Source of the DNA: Deroplatys truncata
Lineage: Eukaryota; Arthropoda; Insecta; Mantodea; Mantidae
NCBI GenBank assembly: GCA_030765065.1
Contig: CM060990.1
Coordinates: 462,467,321 to 462,531,320, forward strand
DNA length: 64,000 nt
Reading direction: 5' to 3'
Numbering within the stretch: the first letter of the stretch is position 1; the number at the start of each line of letters is the position of its first letter. This document shows positions 20,438 to 34,633 of this stretch, in pieces. The notes beneath the pieces are model-generated. The model searched no databases, was not told where the DNA came from, and saw only the letters and a list, made by a program, of their open reading frames with translations. A program made the position numbers and the translations under genes.

Positions 20438-23400
20438 GATCGTGAATTTGTAATACATTGACTATTAATTCAAAAAAAATATATTTACATAAAATGCATA
20501 CCAAAATTCCCCTATGTTAACCCTCAGTAAACATTTATTTGTTTATTTCAATAAAAAACCTTAATCACATATTGTAGCGTATGAGTGTGCATTGTCACGT
20601 CGGACACATTATTGCTTTGTAGCATGACATTGTTGTGTATAATTATTTTGATTGGCGCATTTCTCTCCTCACTTCCTAGTCAGGAGTGAAGAGAGGAAAT
20701 GGGGTGAAGGCAAAGCGAGCGTTACTGCTTTCTTTGTTTAGTGGCGTCAGTCTTGTCAGTCTCTTCAGGGCGAGTGGATGTAGCGTGTGTGTCTCGTGTG
20801 AGTGTAGAACATCTTCCTCCAATGTTTGTCCTGTAATCTTTTGTGTATGATGTAGTGGCACCAAGGAAAATTTATAATAAACCACCGTTTAAATGTGAAT
20901 TTATGTGTATTTTGTTATGAATATCCCACTCCTTCTTTGAAATGTATTCTTAAGGTTCCTAGTCCTCTCGTTGCCACTGATGCTATGCTCCCCAATGTTT
21001 ACGCCGGGGTAACTAAATTTAACATCTAGCTTCAAAACCTTTTGGCCTCACCCCGGTATATAGCAATATTCCATACTCTACTTTTCTTGACATGATTTAC
21101 AAAATGTGCAGTTAGCATTTAAGCTTTCTAAACAAAATTATGTACTCTGTTTAGTTTCTAGTGAACACAAACACATTGCAAATTAAACAATGGCAAACTG
21201 GTCTTAAAATTTTATATACTCTTCATAATAAATAGGTGCAAGTCTCAAATATGATATGTTTATGGTACAAAAACACAAAAAGTGCACGATATTTTTAATA
21301 CAAAAAAGACAACTGACACTTCACGCTTTAACAAAAAAAAAATCCTCCGTTTCACCCATTATTCCCCTTAATTAACAAAACACGCGTCAATAGAAATGCT
21401 GCGTAATGTGAGCTCATTTCACTAGGCAACGTAAATGTTATTGCATGGAATATTTTAATGGTTCAAACATGAAATGACCCGATAAAATCAAATATGAACT
21501 CAGAAAATTCCTATCACAGGATAATTTATCGGAAATGACCTGTATATGAATTGCATTATATGCAAATATATTGATGTTTTTTTCACTCAGATGTAGGCTG
21601 TAGTATACTTCACAACATTGTATGACAGGATAAGCAAAATTTCACGACGAGAGTACAAAAATAGTCCAAACAGTTTTTGTTACGTTTGAGGCATGTTCAT
21701 CCTTATGAACTAATTACGTAAAGCAACTACGTAATATTTCTATAGAAAGCATATCATGCCTATTTTGGCATAGCGCTTGGCGACCAGGATAAGCTGTGGG
21801 CACTACACAAAGTATGTAGGATACGCATAGGACAACCACGGTATACAGGTGTGAAATTTGCTATACTTCCTCACAAAAATAGTAACATAAGAATGATGAG
21901 ATTTTTTGTTAGCACGCTTAGTGGTGAAGTAATTAAACAATATCAATGTTGTGTAAATGCTTAAGCTAAAAACTGAAGATTTAATTTAACATTTTCACCT
22001 AAACTAGTACGATAATTAATTAAACATTCATCTCTGTATTTATTCATATAGTTTTAATGAATGAAATTAAAAAAACATTAGTTTAAAAAATATAATTATA
22101 TTCTGCGGAGCTTTTATTTTTCATAACACTAAAAAAATAAGTAAATAAACAAATAAATGACACTATCTCGGGAACCAATTTGAACACATCCACGACATTT
22201 CCACGACATTGCATATGCATTAAAACGCTAAATGCTATATTAAACTTTAAAATGTATCTAACTAACATTTATTAGAAATTTCACAGATGGATATCCTTAA
22301 GTAATCTTTCATTTTCTTTGTGATTATTCTTATTGATCTATCGGGTATTTTTTATAGTTTTATTAAATTCTCTTATTCTAACAAACGTTTTCGTCCTACT
22401 CAATATTCATAATACTTCCTATGGAATGGTCGAAGTTATTTCCCAGTTGTTTTTATTGTTTCATTGAGTAATTCCGCGCTTGTTTGGATTATATGTTTAT
22501 CATGGCTAATAAAGTTCCCATGCACGTTTAAAAATATGCTTTCCATTACAGTAGTAACCAGTTAGATTTTAATGCAAGACAAAACTAAATTTCCTGTTGA
22601 AGCAGTGCTGATCCAACCTTTGTTGTCAGATGGCATCAATTTTGTGTATATTCCGAAACCGGGATACTAATTAATGTGTTTAAATGTTGTGTAACCCGCA
22701 ATATTTAAGCCTCTTCTGAGTTGTTCGCTTTTGAGCGGATATTTCACAGTTTCTGGTAGATTTTCTTCTTGTGTTCTTGGGCTTCTTCACCATGTGGTTT
22801 CAGGATTCCTTTAAATAATTTCTGCCGTTGCACGAAGCTCCAATTGTAATGCACATGCACTTATTTTCCTGATTTATATCACAAGTAGTAAACATTTTCC
22901 CCCTTTGCAGAAAGATCAGAAATATTATTACTTTGAATAAACTCAAACACAAAACTACTCCTGAAATGTGGCCGAAATTGATACGGAAAAACAATATACC
23001 TGATGATTAGGGATTCTATAACGTTATTATAAGGTTGCAAAGTAATTACGTAATATTAAGATATTGTTGCTAATTATAGAGCGTCAAGTTACTTAATTTA
23101 GGAGCGGGTCTTCTTAGGCAACAATGTTCCTATTTTTCATGAGTCTGTTTATCTTTCGCAAATGAGAAGCATAGTATATGCCATTTTTGTTTTGTTTTCC
23201 TATAGGAACTATCACAGCCATACACAGCACAATGACTCATTTTAAAATTTGTGCTCAACAGCAAAACAAAAGCTATCAATCCAGTCTGGGTGACATCGTA
23301 AATGTCCCATTAACGAGCATAAAACACTAATAATTAATTGTCACCAAGTGTGCTTGCAAGCAAGGTGACGTCACCTTCTCTCGCGTAGCTCCGCCATACA

Positions 23401-23440
23401 TGCGCAGTCCTACGCCTTTACTGATTCAACCATGGGTGTT
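20438..23440. other. No gene recognised
   Basis: AT-rich intergenic sequence. The somewhat GC-richer patch at about 20670-20880 and open frames at 22083-22268 and 22800-22994 have no motif I recognise. Confidence 0.4.
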
Positions 23441-23445
23441 CCCAC

Positions 23446-23575
23446 GTCTTAGATTTACGACACGTAAAAGAACCTCAAGCCTGATAAAGAGGCCTCTGAG
23501 AAACATTTCCGGTCTTTCACGCCCAATATATGTAGAATGGGATGCTAAGAACCATAGTAGTTAAAGAGCGTCCAT
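23446..23575 (+). mobile_element. SINE fragment lacking its tRNA-like head
   Basis: Matches the body and tail of the SINE at 26022-26290, including CGTAAAAGAACCTCAA, CTGATAAAGAGGC and TTAAAGAGCGTCC. The tRNA-like 5' part is missing or unrecognisable, consistent with a truncated copy. Confidence 0.65.
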
Positions 23576-23849
23576 AAATAAAACTCAATTTAATTTTAAA
23601 CCAAATACAGAAGGAATCTGATACAGAAATACCAATTTTTAAAATAAAAATTAAGTGTTGCTTTGATGTATATTTTGCAAAACAAAAACTGATAAATGAA
23701 TTCTTTTCCTACTGGAAATATGTTTGGTAGGTACTATCTAAAAGTGAAAAAATGAAAACAATTAACTTCCAAAATACAACAATAAAAAACTGACAGTGGT
23801 TCAAGAAGCCTATAAGAAACAAGAGAATATTTAGGACTCCTCTACATTT

Positions 23850-25480
23850 TCAATGAATTCGTTACAACTTTTTTAGAACACTGCATACAAATTAGGTTTT
23901 TGTATTGAGCATATAAGTAGCAGTGTTTCTTTTTATTTTTGGTCACAGGTAGAACAATATTTCCTGTGATTTCTAGGAGGCCCATCTTGTGCATCAGTTT
24001 ATGCCTGAGGTGCTATCTTAAAAAAACCCTGAAAATATCGATTCTTAGCTCTCTTGGTAAGTTTGTTTTCTGAGATCTTTCATGAAGAAGTGGTTCATAC
24101 AGTTGTTTGGCCAATAATTTAAAAAACTCGAGTCTGTGTAGCTTATCTGAGTTGCCGCATGATTGATGGATAGTGCATGCATTTACTGAAGACATATCCA
24201 CAAGCCTGTAAAACAAAGCCATAGGCCAGCGTTGCGTTCTTCTACTACAGGAATATTTACTGGTTTTTTTTTTCATCTGCTGCATCAACTCCAGATTTTG
24301 TATTATTATGAAATGCATTAATCCCAGCAAACCATCAATATCCCGTTTGGAGTGATGCATCAATGAAATCATGATAATAGTTTTGTTTTACTTTGGCACT
24401 CTGGAAATCAGTGTTTTATTACTTGTAAAGCCATACAGCGTGGAACCCGCTAGTTTTGTTTTGCTAGGTAGAAATTCTTTGAGTATATCTCTCTTGTTCT
24501 TTTTCGTAATTCCAACATAGGTAGGTTTATTTTTGAAAAGGCAGTCTACGAGATCTATTGAAGAATACTGGTTATCAAAGATAATATTTCTGCTGTTTAC
24601 AAATATAGGTTTACAGAGAAGAATAACAGCTTGTGTTAGAATGGAAAATCGTTTTCCTTCATCTATAAAATCCTCTAATAACATCCTTTGCCACAAATGA
24701 TGTGTTGAATATATAATAGATTCAAGTATCAACAAAGCATTGTACTTTAAAAGCATATTTTACTGGTTTGCTTGGCAAATACAGTTTAAATTTGCATCTG
24801 CCCCTAAAACTAATCAGCATTTCGTCCACAATTGCATTGGCTCCCAAAGAATTGGTACCCTGATTGGTACCTTTCAATAAGTATTTTGAAGATATGTGAT
24901 ACAGCTGCAGCTGGGTCAAGTTTTGCTCCTACCATTCTTTCTTCATGAGTATCAAACCTCAGTAGTAGCAGAAGTCCCAAAAAACATTTATTTCAGCCAA
25001 ATTTGTTTCCCTGCACTGATTGCGATACTGAATGTCCAATTTATTTTGAAATACCTGAATTTACAAATTAGTATAATGCACAATGGTATCAAGTATATAT
25101 TGGGAGAATATTTGCTCTCATCTTCCAGTGGTTCAATTATGGGCGGAGCATTTGTATTACGTGGCAACTTAAGTATATTGTGAATCGGTGTTCTAACATT
25201 TCGGGCTGGTTCAGCGACAGCCCATTTGTATCTGTTTTTTCCGTAGAAATTAGTTGAAAGCTCTTCACGTATCACTTTCCCGTTCACTTTCAACAGCCTG
25301 CACCCCATCATGGTCAGATTCATGTTACAAACTTCATTTGCTGTTTCGTGATCACTTGTGGTAGCATCCTTGGTAGTAATGTTGGTATCTCTATCACTAT
25401 CTTGGCTTTAAAACTCGCTGCCACATTCCACAAACCATCTTTGCACAATTTCATCAAAGTTAGGATCTGCAAGTTAAATT
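23850..25480 (-). pseudogene. piggyBac-type transposase pseudogene
   Basis: Minus-strand pieces follow the order of a piggyBac/PGBD transposase. The N-terminal part (about 25323-25150) has FYGKNRYKWAVAEPARN. Then comes IVDEMLISFRGRCKFKLYLP (about 24850-24770) with the first DDE-region aspartate. FDNQYSSIDLVDCLFKNKP and EFLPSKTKLAGSTLYGF follow (about 24590-24430), then RRTQRWPMALFYRLVD (about 24245-24190). A cysteine-rich tail with ICMQCSKKV (about 23890) fits the C-terminal zinc finger. The pieces are in different frames with stops between them, so the gene is dead. I did not identify its terminal repeats or TTAA duplications. Confidence 0.85.
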
Positions 25481-26021
25481 TTTTTTGATTCGTGAACTTA
25501 ATTGCTATGTCGGAAATGCTACACTAAGAGTGTTGCGGAGTCCCAGGGACTCTCAGGATCTTTGTTGACACAATTACTTTGATCACAGACAGTTGGCGAC
25601 TGAGCGCTTAGCAGGTCTCCGCTACCGTGGGAAGCTACTGAATAACACGCACGGTCTGCTGGAAAAACACAAAAGCTATTAAACGGTTTATTTTGCTAGA
25701 GTCCAAGGGTTCCGCAATGCCAGTTAAGAGTTAAAGGCTAAAGAATAGGAACCTCCTTTATAGGTATTTAGGTTTGTGAATGAATTCCGTCATTGCTTTT
25801 TAAAATTAAATAAAAATCATATGCCACGAAATTAATTAGGTAATGAATATTGGTTTCATTTCTACTCTGGCAAAACTCCTGATATAGTACAATGAAACCC
25901 ATTGTAGATTTAGATTCAGAACACCTGAAATAAGATTGTTCGCATCTCCAAGTTCATGCAATGATCGGAAAGTTAAAATTTGTTCCCGAGTGGTTTAATC
26001 AACTAGAACAGCAGTCGTATT
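25481..26021. other. No gene recognised
   Basis: Short AT-rich spacer between the piggyBac relic and a SINE. No motif seen. Confidence 0.4.
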
Positions 26022-26290
26022 CTGTGGTGTAGTGGTTATCATGCTAGCCTCTAGTTTCCGAAGTCGCGGGTTCAAACCCGGCGGAGGGCGATGGATTTTT
26101 TTCAGGCCTAAACATCCTTAGCATGGCTTCCTTCTAAAGGGAAGTAAGGCCGGTGGTCCCGTGTCGTAGATATACGGAACGTAAAAGAACCTCAAACCTG
26201 ATAAAGAGGCCCCTGAGCAAAATTTCCGATCTTTCAAGCCCAATATAGAATGGGGCGCTAAGGAACACAGCAGTTAAAGAGCGTCCAAAA
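26022..26290 (+). mobile_element. tRNA-derived SINE, near full length
   Basis: The first ~70 bases form a tRNA-like head with an A-box (TGGTGTAGTGG) and a B-box (GGTTCAAACCC in CGCGGGTTCAAACCCGGC). A unique body ending near GTTAAAGAGCGTCC is shared with 23446-23575. It would be transcribed by Pol III and mobilised by a LINE. A stand-alone tRNA gene is unlikely because the head lacks a clean acceptor stem and is joined to the shared body. Confidence 0.75.
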
Positions 26291-26589
26291 CTTAACTAGA
26301 GCAGCGATGACGAACCTTTTCCGTTAAGTGCGCTAGTTAAGACGGTTTATTATGTTTAATTGTGTATTGTGTCAGCTACTATTCTCCTTTAAGTAATGGT
26401 CAAGAAATCCCCAGTTTAATTCTAATTTCCAATCAGCTTTTACATAATGAATTATTTGGTTAAAATATAATGAATTATTTAGTTAATGAATTGGACCAAC
26501 TCTAAGTACATTGGAGTACTGGTTCCGTGATTTTATTTTGCTACCATAGTTATTACGTTTAAAACGCATTATGGGTTAAGATTTGTCGC

Positions 26590-27395
26590 AGTATCTCAGT
26601 GACCTCTTTGTCTTTATTTGTCGGGCGCTTGTTTAATTACTTTTAAATTTGGGTTCTTTGTCCTCCGGCTAGCTATTGTAACTCAGTCGAGCACGTATCT
26701 CTAAGCAGGGTGTGTAACGGAAAGGAGTTGTTAAAAGATAACACTGATGTAGAACATCTGAATCTAGACTTTTATTGCCGTCACGCTTAGTTTAAGTTAA
26801 TAACTGACATATTTAATGTTTCTACATGCCTGACTGAAACTGTTATATTTCTAAACGTAACTACAGTCCTTTTAGTTGCCGCGCACCAATTACTTCGCGT
26901 ACTTTACATTTGTAACTAACTCTGCGACGTGTGCCTCGTGAGAGATTCTTCAGAACTGTGTGACACTTCCTCATGACTCGAGAATATATACTCTTTCATC
27001 ACGAATTGCCTAAACATTCTAATATAATTCTTATTGGTTACCAAATTGCGCTAACTTTAGCGTCTCTTTTGGTCAGCCAATCACTAATACTGACATATAT
27101 GCTCTAGGGAAGATATTCCCTCCATTTCTGAAAAAGACACGCTACCGTGTGACCTCAATTCCGGCTTTCTCTTCTTGGTGACAAACAACTCACCCCCTCG
27201 GTTTATTGCTACCCAACTTCTATTGTCAGTTTCAGCTAGGCAGTGTAAACTTATTTCCTAACAAGTCCGTACAGTTAACAAACATCCAGAAGCATGTATA
27301 TACAATAATATTAATTTACACTATAATCACTCTGGCATTCACAGCATGTTGTAATATAAAATACTGCCTTAGATTAATAAATATTTTGCTTTAAC
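26590..27395 (+). mobile_element. LTR-like dispersed repeat related to the solo LTR in E1
   Basis: Shares ordered blocks with 8484-9447 in the same orientation: TTTGTCCTCCGGCTAGCTATT, the AGGGTGTGTAACGGAAAGGA block, TATGCTCTAGGGAA, and AACTCACCCCCTCGG, then a similar AT-rich tail. Exact ends and target duplication are not clear. No coding region adjoins it. Confidence 0.6.
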
Positions 27396-29005
27396 GTCAT
27401 ATAATTTTAAGAATAAAATAACCCCATGGTATTAATTGCGACAAAACTGTTTATTGATGCATAATGTAAGGAATAAATCAATGCTGCTGGTGGACAATAA
27501 ATGAAACATTATGTTTTCCCGAATTTAGTGTGAAATGTATTACTGAGCATACTAGCAATGATATTTACATAATAACTTGTTTGTTTTGCGTGTAGTTTGC
27601 CTTTTTGTAACTGAACCCTGTAATTTCTAAATTTGACGGCGAACAAACACTTACATGATTTGTAACGACGTACTCGTAAATCTATAATAACATCTCCAAA
27701 TGTGATTTTATCCCCTATTACTCGATATTGCGTTCTCCATAAGTACAAAAAGATGGTCCATATAGGAATGCGTCAATGCAAGTAAATATTGCAACTATTC
27801 CATCTTCCACGTGTTCTATCTCACCTTTTGGTTAATTCTAGCCACTTGTTTGACAGGTTTCTTACCGCATCGCAAACAATGGGCAGAAAGTAATATTACC
27901 AATGAAATGGTATATTCTTTTTAGTCGAGTACCATCAAAATAAAAATATGAATCACGATAACTGCAATAAGGATTAAGGGTGGCAATAGTAGTCCATTTG
28001 TTTATTGACGCTTTTTTACCGCTAGGGTCATAACAGCGTCATTATGCAACAACAACAGTAACTGTTAATTCTCAATTTTCTTCGTCTTCCTGATGATGAT
28101 TATTATTATTATCATCGTCATAATCGTTGTGCTGGTATTTCAATGGTTATGGTTAAAGGTAACGGCGGAGCGTGAATTAATTAATAGGGCAGACACTTTC
28201 ATTTTCTTCGCCTTCTCCTGTTTCGGGCAAAGCTTTTTTCGATGAACTACCTGTTTTCTCTGTTAAGTTGTCAACAAAGCCACACAAGGTCATTGACATG
28301 TCCACGCCTGAGATACCCTTGCTTTCCCAGAGAGTTTGAATACATAACGGTACGCCACTTAGTAAGAGCAGTTTCAGGGAGAGCTGTTATTTAAGAAATC
28401 CCGTTTTCGACACGTCCGCGTATACCTCTAGATTTGAATATATAGAGACAATGGATCAAAGTTCATTTGTTTTTGGCTAAGTTACGGGCCCATAGTTGTC
28501 AACGATTTCAAATGTATTCAAGCTATTCGCCTATAACATTATTATTAGCCAGTTTTTATATCTTTGGCGTATTCCGAATAAGGCTTTTTGTAAATATTAC
28601 TGCACTGCCTTTATGAAATGTCGACTAATGAAAAATCTCATAAAATTTTAAAAATAATTCTCACTCCTCTAAGATAAGGCCCACGTACTGATGATTGTGT
28701 TATAGATGATGCGCTCACATTACTAATAGCCAGAGATTAATCTTTAATAACTTAAATGGAACAACCGCGACTATGTTTTCCTTTATTATACTACAGAGTG
28801 TAAAACGTGGAAATGTGCACCGTTTAGTCTAATAATTTTATCACGACTTTAAGGTTAAGAATGGGTTAGAACTCTCTGCTTATAAATTATGTCATCACGT
28901 ACTAAATACGTAAAGCGTAACAGCAAAACAATATAGTTGCTTAAAAATACAAAAAGAAAAAAAAACATTATTCTACATTTTTGTGTGAACAGTTAACAAT
29001 ACAAC
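27396..29005. other. No gene recognised
   Basis: AT-rich. A stretch near 27985-28030 (GTAGTCCATTTGTTTATTGA) resembles one near 49640-49680, suggesting an unidentified dispersed repeat. No coding motif seen. Confidence 0.4.
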
Positions 29006-29009
29006 AATA

Positions 29010-30200
29010 AAAACCTAAACGACATTCTTGTAAATCAGCTCAAACCTCCTGTCCTTAATTTCAGCAAATATGTCTACCACTCTCGTCTTGAAGTCAGGTG
29101 TTCTACTAAGGTTTCAAAGGAGTTCCTTCTCTATAGCTAGAGTTCCCAAGTTAGTCTCTAATTGGTCATGGAATTTCTTAAATATGCTTTAACTCGTTTC
29201 AAGTTACTCATACTACGTTCGCTTGATAATGTCACAAGGACAGTCAGCATTAATTTAAGTTTTGTTGTTTCTGTATACACGTTCTGAAGTTCATTGTTAA
29301 GTATATAAGACAACAACAGGTGGAGTGGAATGTATTTTTCAGGATCGGAATAAATATTTATGAGTTCGTTTTTAAGTTGATTTGCATAGAAGAGTTTAGG
29401 ATATAAATGGACTAATTGGCTTAAATGGTGTTCTGGAAACTGGGAATGGTATAACCGTTAAATTTAGTTTCTTAAAGAAGTTCCACGAAAGTCAGGTGCT
29501 AGAAATTACCGAAACGTGTTTCCAGTTAAACCAGCATTGTATCAAGAATTACATAGGCAACTCTTCTTTGAACATGGTTGGCAATTATGGAATTGGAACA
29601 CAAAGCACTACACTCCTCTTCAATCTCTTTAATTAACTTGTACTTTCTAGGGACCTGATATTCTCTCTTGCAACCCTCACCTGTTTTATGCCCAAATTTA
29701 CACTAGAAGTGGTTTTGCATTATAGAATGTTAAAAAAAAATCGGCATAAACAAAAACCCTAGAAAATAGAGCAAGAACAAAAATCTATCACTGCTCAATG
29801 TTATCTGTTCCTATGGCTGTCTCAACTGATGCTGGATCCCAATTGTCAGAATTAACGATATGTTGGACTGCTGTTTCTAATTCAGAATGATACCTTTTTA
29901 CAGTCATAACAGACCGAGAATGAAATTGCCATCGTGTAGGAGAAGGGTGCGGAAGCTGAAACCTTCCTCTCTCAGCAATTCTGCTCGACGTGAGGAAAAA
30001 GAGAAGAGCCAATGAAGGATAGTTAAATTACAGATAAACAATGTCACCTCTTTTATAGTTTTAGCAGCATGAAGAAGAACCAGATTGAGTTGGTGGGCGT
30101 AGCAGTGTACAAAGATTGCAAGAGGATAAAACTGCCTTATAATTGCCTGAACACCACCCTTATGACGTGACATAACTGTAGCTCCGTCAGGCAATAAAAA
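29010..30200 (-). pseudogene. hAT-type (ZMYM-like) transposase pseudogene
   Basis: Minus-strand pieces match a hAT-family transposase of the zinc-finger MYM-like group. PDGATVMSRHKGGVQAIIRQ and IFVHCYAHQLNLVLLHAAK (about 30190-30060) are typical of the DDE-region core. RRAELLREEG and SPTRWQFHSRSV follow (about 30000-29910) in a shifted frame. A C-terminal dimerisation segment with LSSSERSMSNLKRVKAYLR appears near 29235-29180. Frameshifts and stops separate them. Termini and the expected 8-bp duplication were not found. Confidence 0.8.
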
Positions 30201-31871
30201 CAGAGAATATTTTGATCATTTCCTTCCCCAGTTCCACACAACCAATGGTATTTATTGTACCAGCTTTTTTGAAATTTTTGCACACATTTTGCATTCTGCT
30301 GAGATAAAGTTACGTCAGGCCGTTTCTACAATTTTTACGCAACTTATTGCTCCAACGAAAGTGATAAAATGCTACTGTTAAGCAGGTACAGAACTGCATC
30401 GAAGTCAGGACTGTTAGGCATAAATTTAGAAGCCACTGTCCTGGGCATCACACTGGATGACACACACAAGCACACGTGACAAGCACAACGCACACTTATT
30501 AATATTCTCTCTGACGAACTGAACACACTAAAGCAACAAAACCTACTAGCACAGCAGACCACCTTCCGGTTAAGAAATTGCTATCTCTGTGTTTCTTCAC
30601 CAATGTTGGCGGCAAAAACGTCATGTGCTTTTAGAGGTTAAGTTACAGTTTGTTAATTATATATAAGCTTATAATGCTTCTTATTTGCGCAGTGGCGTAT
30701 TATTTTGTATAGAATATGCTTTAAAATTTGGTCAGTCATTCAAATTAATTACTAAAACGTGCTTTAGAGGTAGCCAATTAGAGGGTCTCGCTCCAGCAGA
30801 ATTCAAGCACCACAGCCAATCACAGTAAAGAGAGACGAAAGCTAATCTGTCTACTAGGCGGAGAAATCTGGCTATAGGAAAACACGGTTTTACAGTTACC
30901 GCGCTCAGAAGACGTGTCTGTTTCCCTCATTCACAAACCCTGAAAAAATGCAGAGATGAGTGAACGTCTACCCCAGTGGGCCTCACATTTGTGTTTGTAT
31001 CAGAGACGTGCAAATTCCCAGAGAGAGTCTAAAATTTGCTAAGTGGAAAATATAGAAGCTCTGTAATGTGAACAGCACTCATTGACATAATAATGTAATG
31101 GAATTAAACAGATTTTCATTCATAAAGTATCCTGGGTGGACGCTGTCTACCCTGTCTTCCCTGATGCTTCGACCCTGGATAAGAGTAGTTATTGCAATTG
31201 AATAATTCATGAATACAATGGCCTCTTTCTTGAACACTTTTCCACCAAAGACATTCGGTGCCTCGAAGTGTCACACAGTTTAACCGACCTGGCAGCGTTA
31301 CATTCAGATTCGATGGTAGCAAATATTTTAGACTTCATTTTAATATGTACTTCAGAAGACGTGCTTGATATAAATACTGTGGTTGTTGTGTGTTTTATCG
31401 CTCACCCACCGCTACCCCTACAAGGATGAGTCATATTACATTGGACTAACACTTTACATAACCATTAAGAGAGGCAATTTCTGTCCCCTTCTTCGTTTGG
31501 TATGGAATATATCATTGCTCACTGATCAATGCTTGTATTTTGGAATTTGTTTCAAGTCATACACACAAGTTATAGGGCTGGGTGGAATCTAGTGTTAATG
31601 AGATAAATCTGGAAACCTTACGCAGAAACAGAACCATCATCACGTGCAGAGAAATGGTCAAATGTTGTTCCCTAGTGAAATTGTGTACAATGCAGCCAAA
31701 CCCAAAAAGTAATTCCAGAAAATAAAATGTGAATTTCCTTACTCTTCGCTTTCGATAGAGACCTACCAAACGTAATACAAAGTGTTTAATATGAAACTTG
31801 TTAAAAATATGATATGCAGCACATTTTCTTGTACAAAGTCTATGGAGGAATTATTAACAATATAAATGCAC

Positions 31872-31909
<38 letters not shown>

Positions 31910-34430
31910 GTAATAATAGTTCACGTTGCGTGCCACATAGTAACACACGCTTGTCAACCCTACATTACTTTACACGTGAAGTAATTACCAATATTACCAC
32001 ATACTATAGGGTGATCGGACACCAGCTAATGATTTTAACATCGTTAAGAATGAAGGGGGATATATTTCCAGGATAGGTTGCTCAGGAAACTTTGGGAGTA
32101 CGGATGGAATGCACGGAAACGAAAAGGAATTGTAATCACTTTAATGTATCAATAAATTTAGAAAGGACTGATGTCCACATAATATGCTATATGGAGTCTA
32201 GGAATGGAGATTAAGCAATCCTCCGTATTATTTCTGGGATCATCCCCGAAATTAGAAATCTCTACAAAGAGTTGTAGTTTATAGAGGGTATTTTTGCTTC
32301 TACTGCTCTGTAGTATATTATTTACGTGCCCGCCATATCAACGTTCATTTTCACAGAAATGTTTGAGAATTTCTCTTGTATTTATTAAACGAGGCATCTA
32401 AACGTCAGTTGACACGGGCTTGGCTTGCTATCTTCTATCATGTGCCTTAATTTAGAATTTTGTATAAAATGTATAGTTGCCACAAAAATTAGGGCCGCGG
32501 TACAAAAAAGGGGACTATATCAAGCGAACAATAAAATAAAAGAAAAACGTGGGGGTGGGTAGTGCCGGTTTAGGGGTAGGCTTCATCCGAGTGAGAAGTG
32601 CAATGCGTGTAGAAGGCTGAGTCCCTCTTATCTGTCTCTTCACAGCCGGGTGGTTGCACTGGAGCACTCTTGCGTGTGCCTCTGTGTTCCATACGCTTCT
32701 CTCCCGTACTTACCTCTGTCTGTATTAATGCTAATTTTATCCAGTGTGTATGCACTCGCTCGCGCGAAAATCAACAATGCCTTCTATTGAACTGCTATCA
32801 GTCATCTCTGTTTGCTAATGAAAAAAATAAAGGTTCGAGGTTTTGATAACCTTCTATCAGCAGCCATTCTGCGGTGTCATGATTCTCAGAGTAGAAGTGT
32901 TCAGTACTCTAAACACTAAGAACGCCACGCGCAAAATGACAGAAGGAAATACCGTGATTTATTTAGAATGCAACTCCACAGTCAACCTTTGCCCGAAACG
33001 CAAAAGATTGATGTTTGTTATAAATGTTTCTTCACACAGCGATTTTGTTTTATTTTTTATTTTTTTAAGTTGGCCATACACACAACACATTTTCTTTAAA
33101 TATCAATACACATTAATGTTAATTCTCTATAGTTTAACGCACTAATACAGTTTCAACCTTGTTTTATAAAGTTTTGTAGCAATTTTTTACAGTAACTTAA
33201 ATTATTGTTATTTACACTACATTGTTAAGAATCTCTATCTCCAAAATTTTTAAACCAAATTGCATGAACGTTTCCCCAAAATAGTCTATCTGCAATATAT
33301 GATGAAAAGCTCCTAACAATTTTGTTTAAACCTATTAAGAGTAAGAAGATCAAAAATTAAATTACTTTATAGCTTTCTTAAAATTCAAATTAACAAAATT
33401 ATTTAAGAAATTATTGAAATTACATTGTTATATCTATTATTTTCTCATACATTAGGGGCCATGCAGACATCCATTATCTTGAATTGAAATATATTATTTA
33501 TGCAAATATCTAGATCCTGGGAGAAGTTATTGCACTTTTAGGAATGAAAATATTCGAAAAATTACTTCAAGGTAAAACGCTAGCAAATATAGCAATAAAC
33601 TTCTATTTATATGACTGCTAGGATCCCATCAAAAACTTCCTGGTTCATATACAAGTCCTTCATTGGCGCTTGCACTTATTTCCCCATATCTTTTCCAGGC
33701 ATTGATTATAAAATAAAATAAAACAAAATAACTTATTATCGCCGCTAATTTCTTCACTAAGATTTGCAGTATATAGCTTTCTGTAAGACGTCTTTAGGTT
33801 ATGCTGATCATATGTATATTCAGTAGGCCTATTTGTACCTCCTTTCGTAGCTTCGCTTTCAAATACTGATTTCCATCAAACTGGCTCGGTTCTTGTTTTT
33901 CTTATTATTCTTTGCACTGGAAGTCATCTTCACTATATAAACAATAAAACGTTAATCTATGTTCACAAACACTTGCTAACACCACAGAATCGCTGTTTTG
34001 ATTTATTATAACCATGTGGTGTATGGTGTACTGCTATCACATTCAAATAAGTGAATACCAACATAATGAAAAATAACTATCAGTTAAAAATAAAAATTAA
34101 ATCAAATTTAGTTGGAAAAGAAATTACATATCTCGGTATACGGAATGTCTAAAAGCTGTTAGGCAGAACGGTCACACTGACAAACAATAAATAATTTATT
34201 TGTGTATAAAATGTTTGTGTTACACAAACAAGCCAGACAATTTTAACATTACAGACAATTTCCTCTTAAATGGAATAAAAAACAAAAATTGTGAAATCTG
34301 AAGACGTTTTGCATATGGCCACTTTAATATAACTGATTGCACGGCGAAGTGCTATACAAATTGCATATGTAAAAAATACACCAAATAACGCAAGACCAGA
34401 ATGAAAGTGGATGGCCCATTGGGAGTCGCA
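30201..34430. other. No gene recognised; includes an (AAT)n tract
   Basis: About 4.2 kb of AT-rich sequence between the hAT relic and E2. The clearest feature is an (AAT)n microsatellite at 31871-31918. Open frames at 30344-30562, 31116-31322, 32570-32755 and 32843-33145 have no recognisable motif. Confidence 0.4.
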
Positions 34431-34597
34431 AAAGTAGGATACTTATACAGCTACGGGAACAAAAGGAATGCCGACAATTAATGAACCTATAATCCGATTA
34501 GCTTAATCGATCGTATAATTATATTACACCTGTTTTAACACCTCGACGCTTTTGAGAGTACTTACGGCCAAAGGAGACGGCGTTTCTAATTGCTTGT

Positions 34598-34633
34598 CAC
34601 CTGTCAAACTTGATTGACAAGGGTTGACAGGTG
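34598..34633. promoter_or_regulatory. Hairpin near E2 left terminus
   Basis: Perfect 10-bp inverted repeat CACCTGTCAA ... TTGACAGGTG with a 16-bp loop, about 160 bp from the element end. Possible binding site or replication hairpin; mirror copy at 46357-46403. Confidence 0.5.

Noticed and set aside
26022..26092. Possible functional tRNA gene
   Set aside because: Has A- and B-boxes but no convincing acceptor stem, and is continuous with a body shared by a second copy, so a SINE is a better fit.
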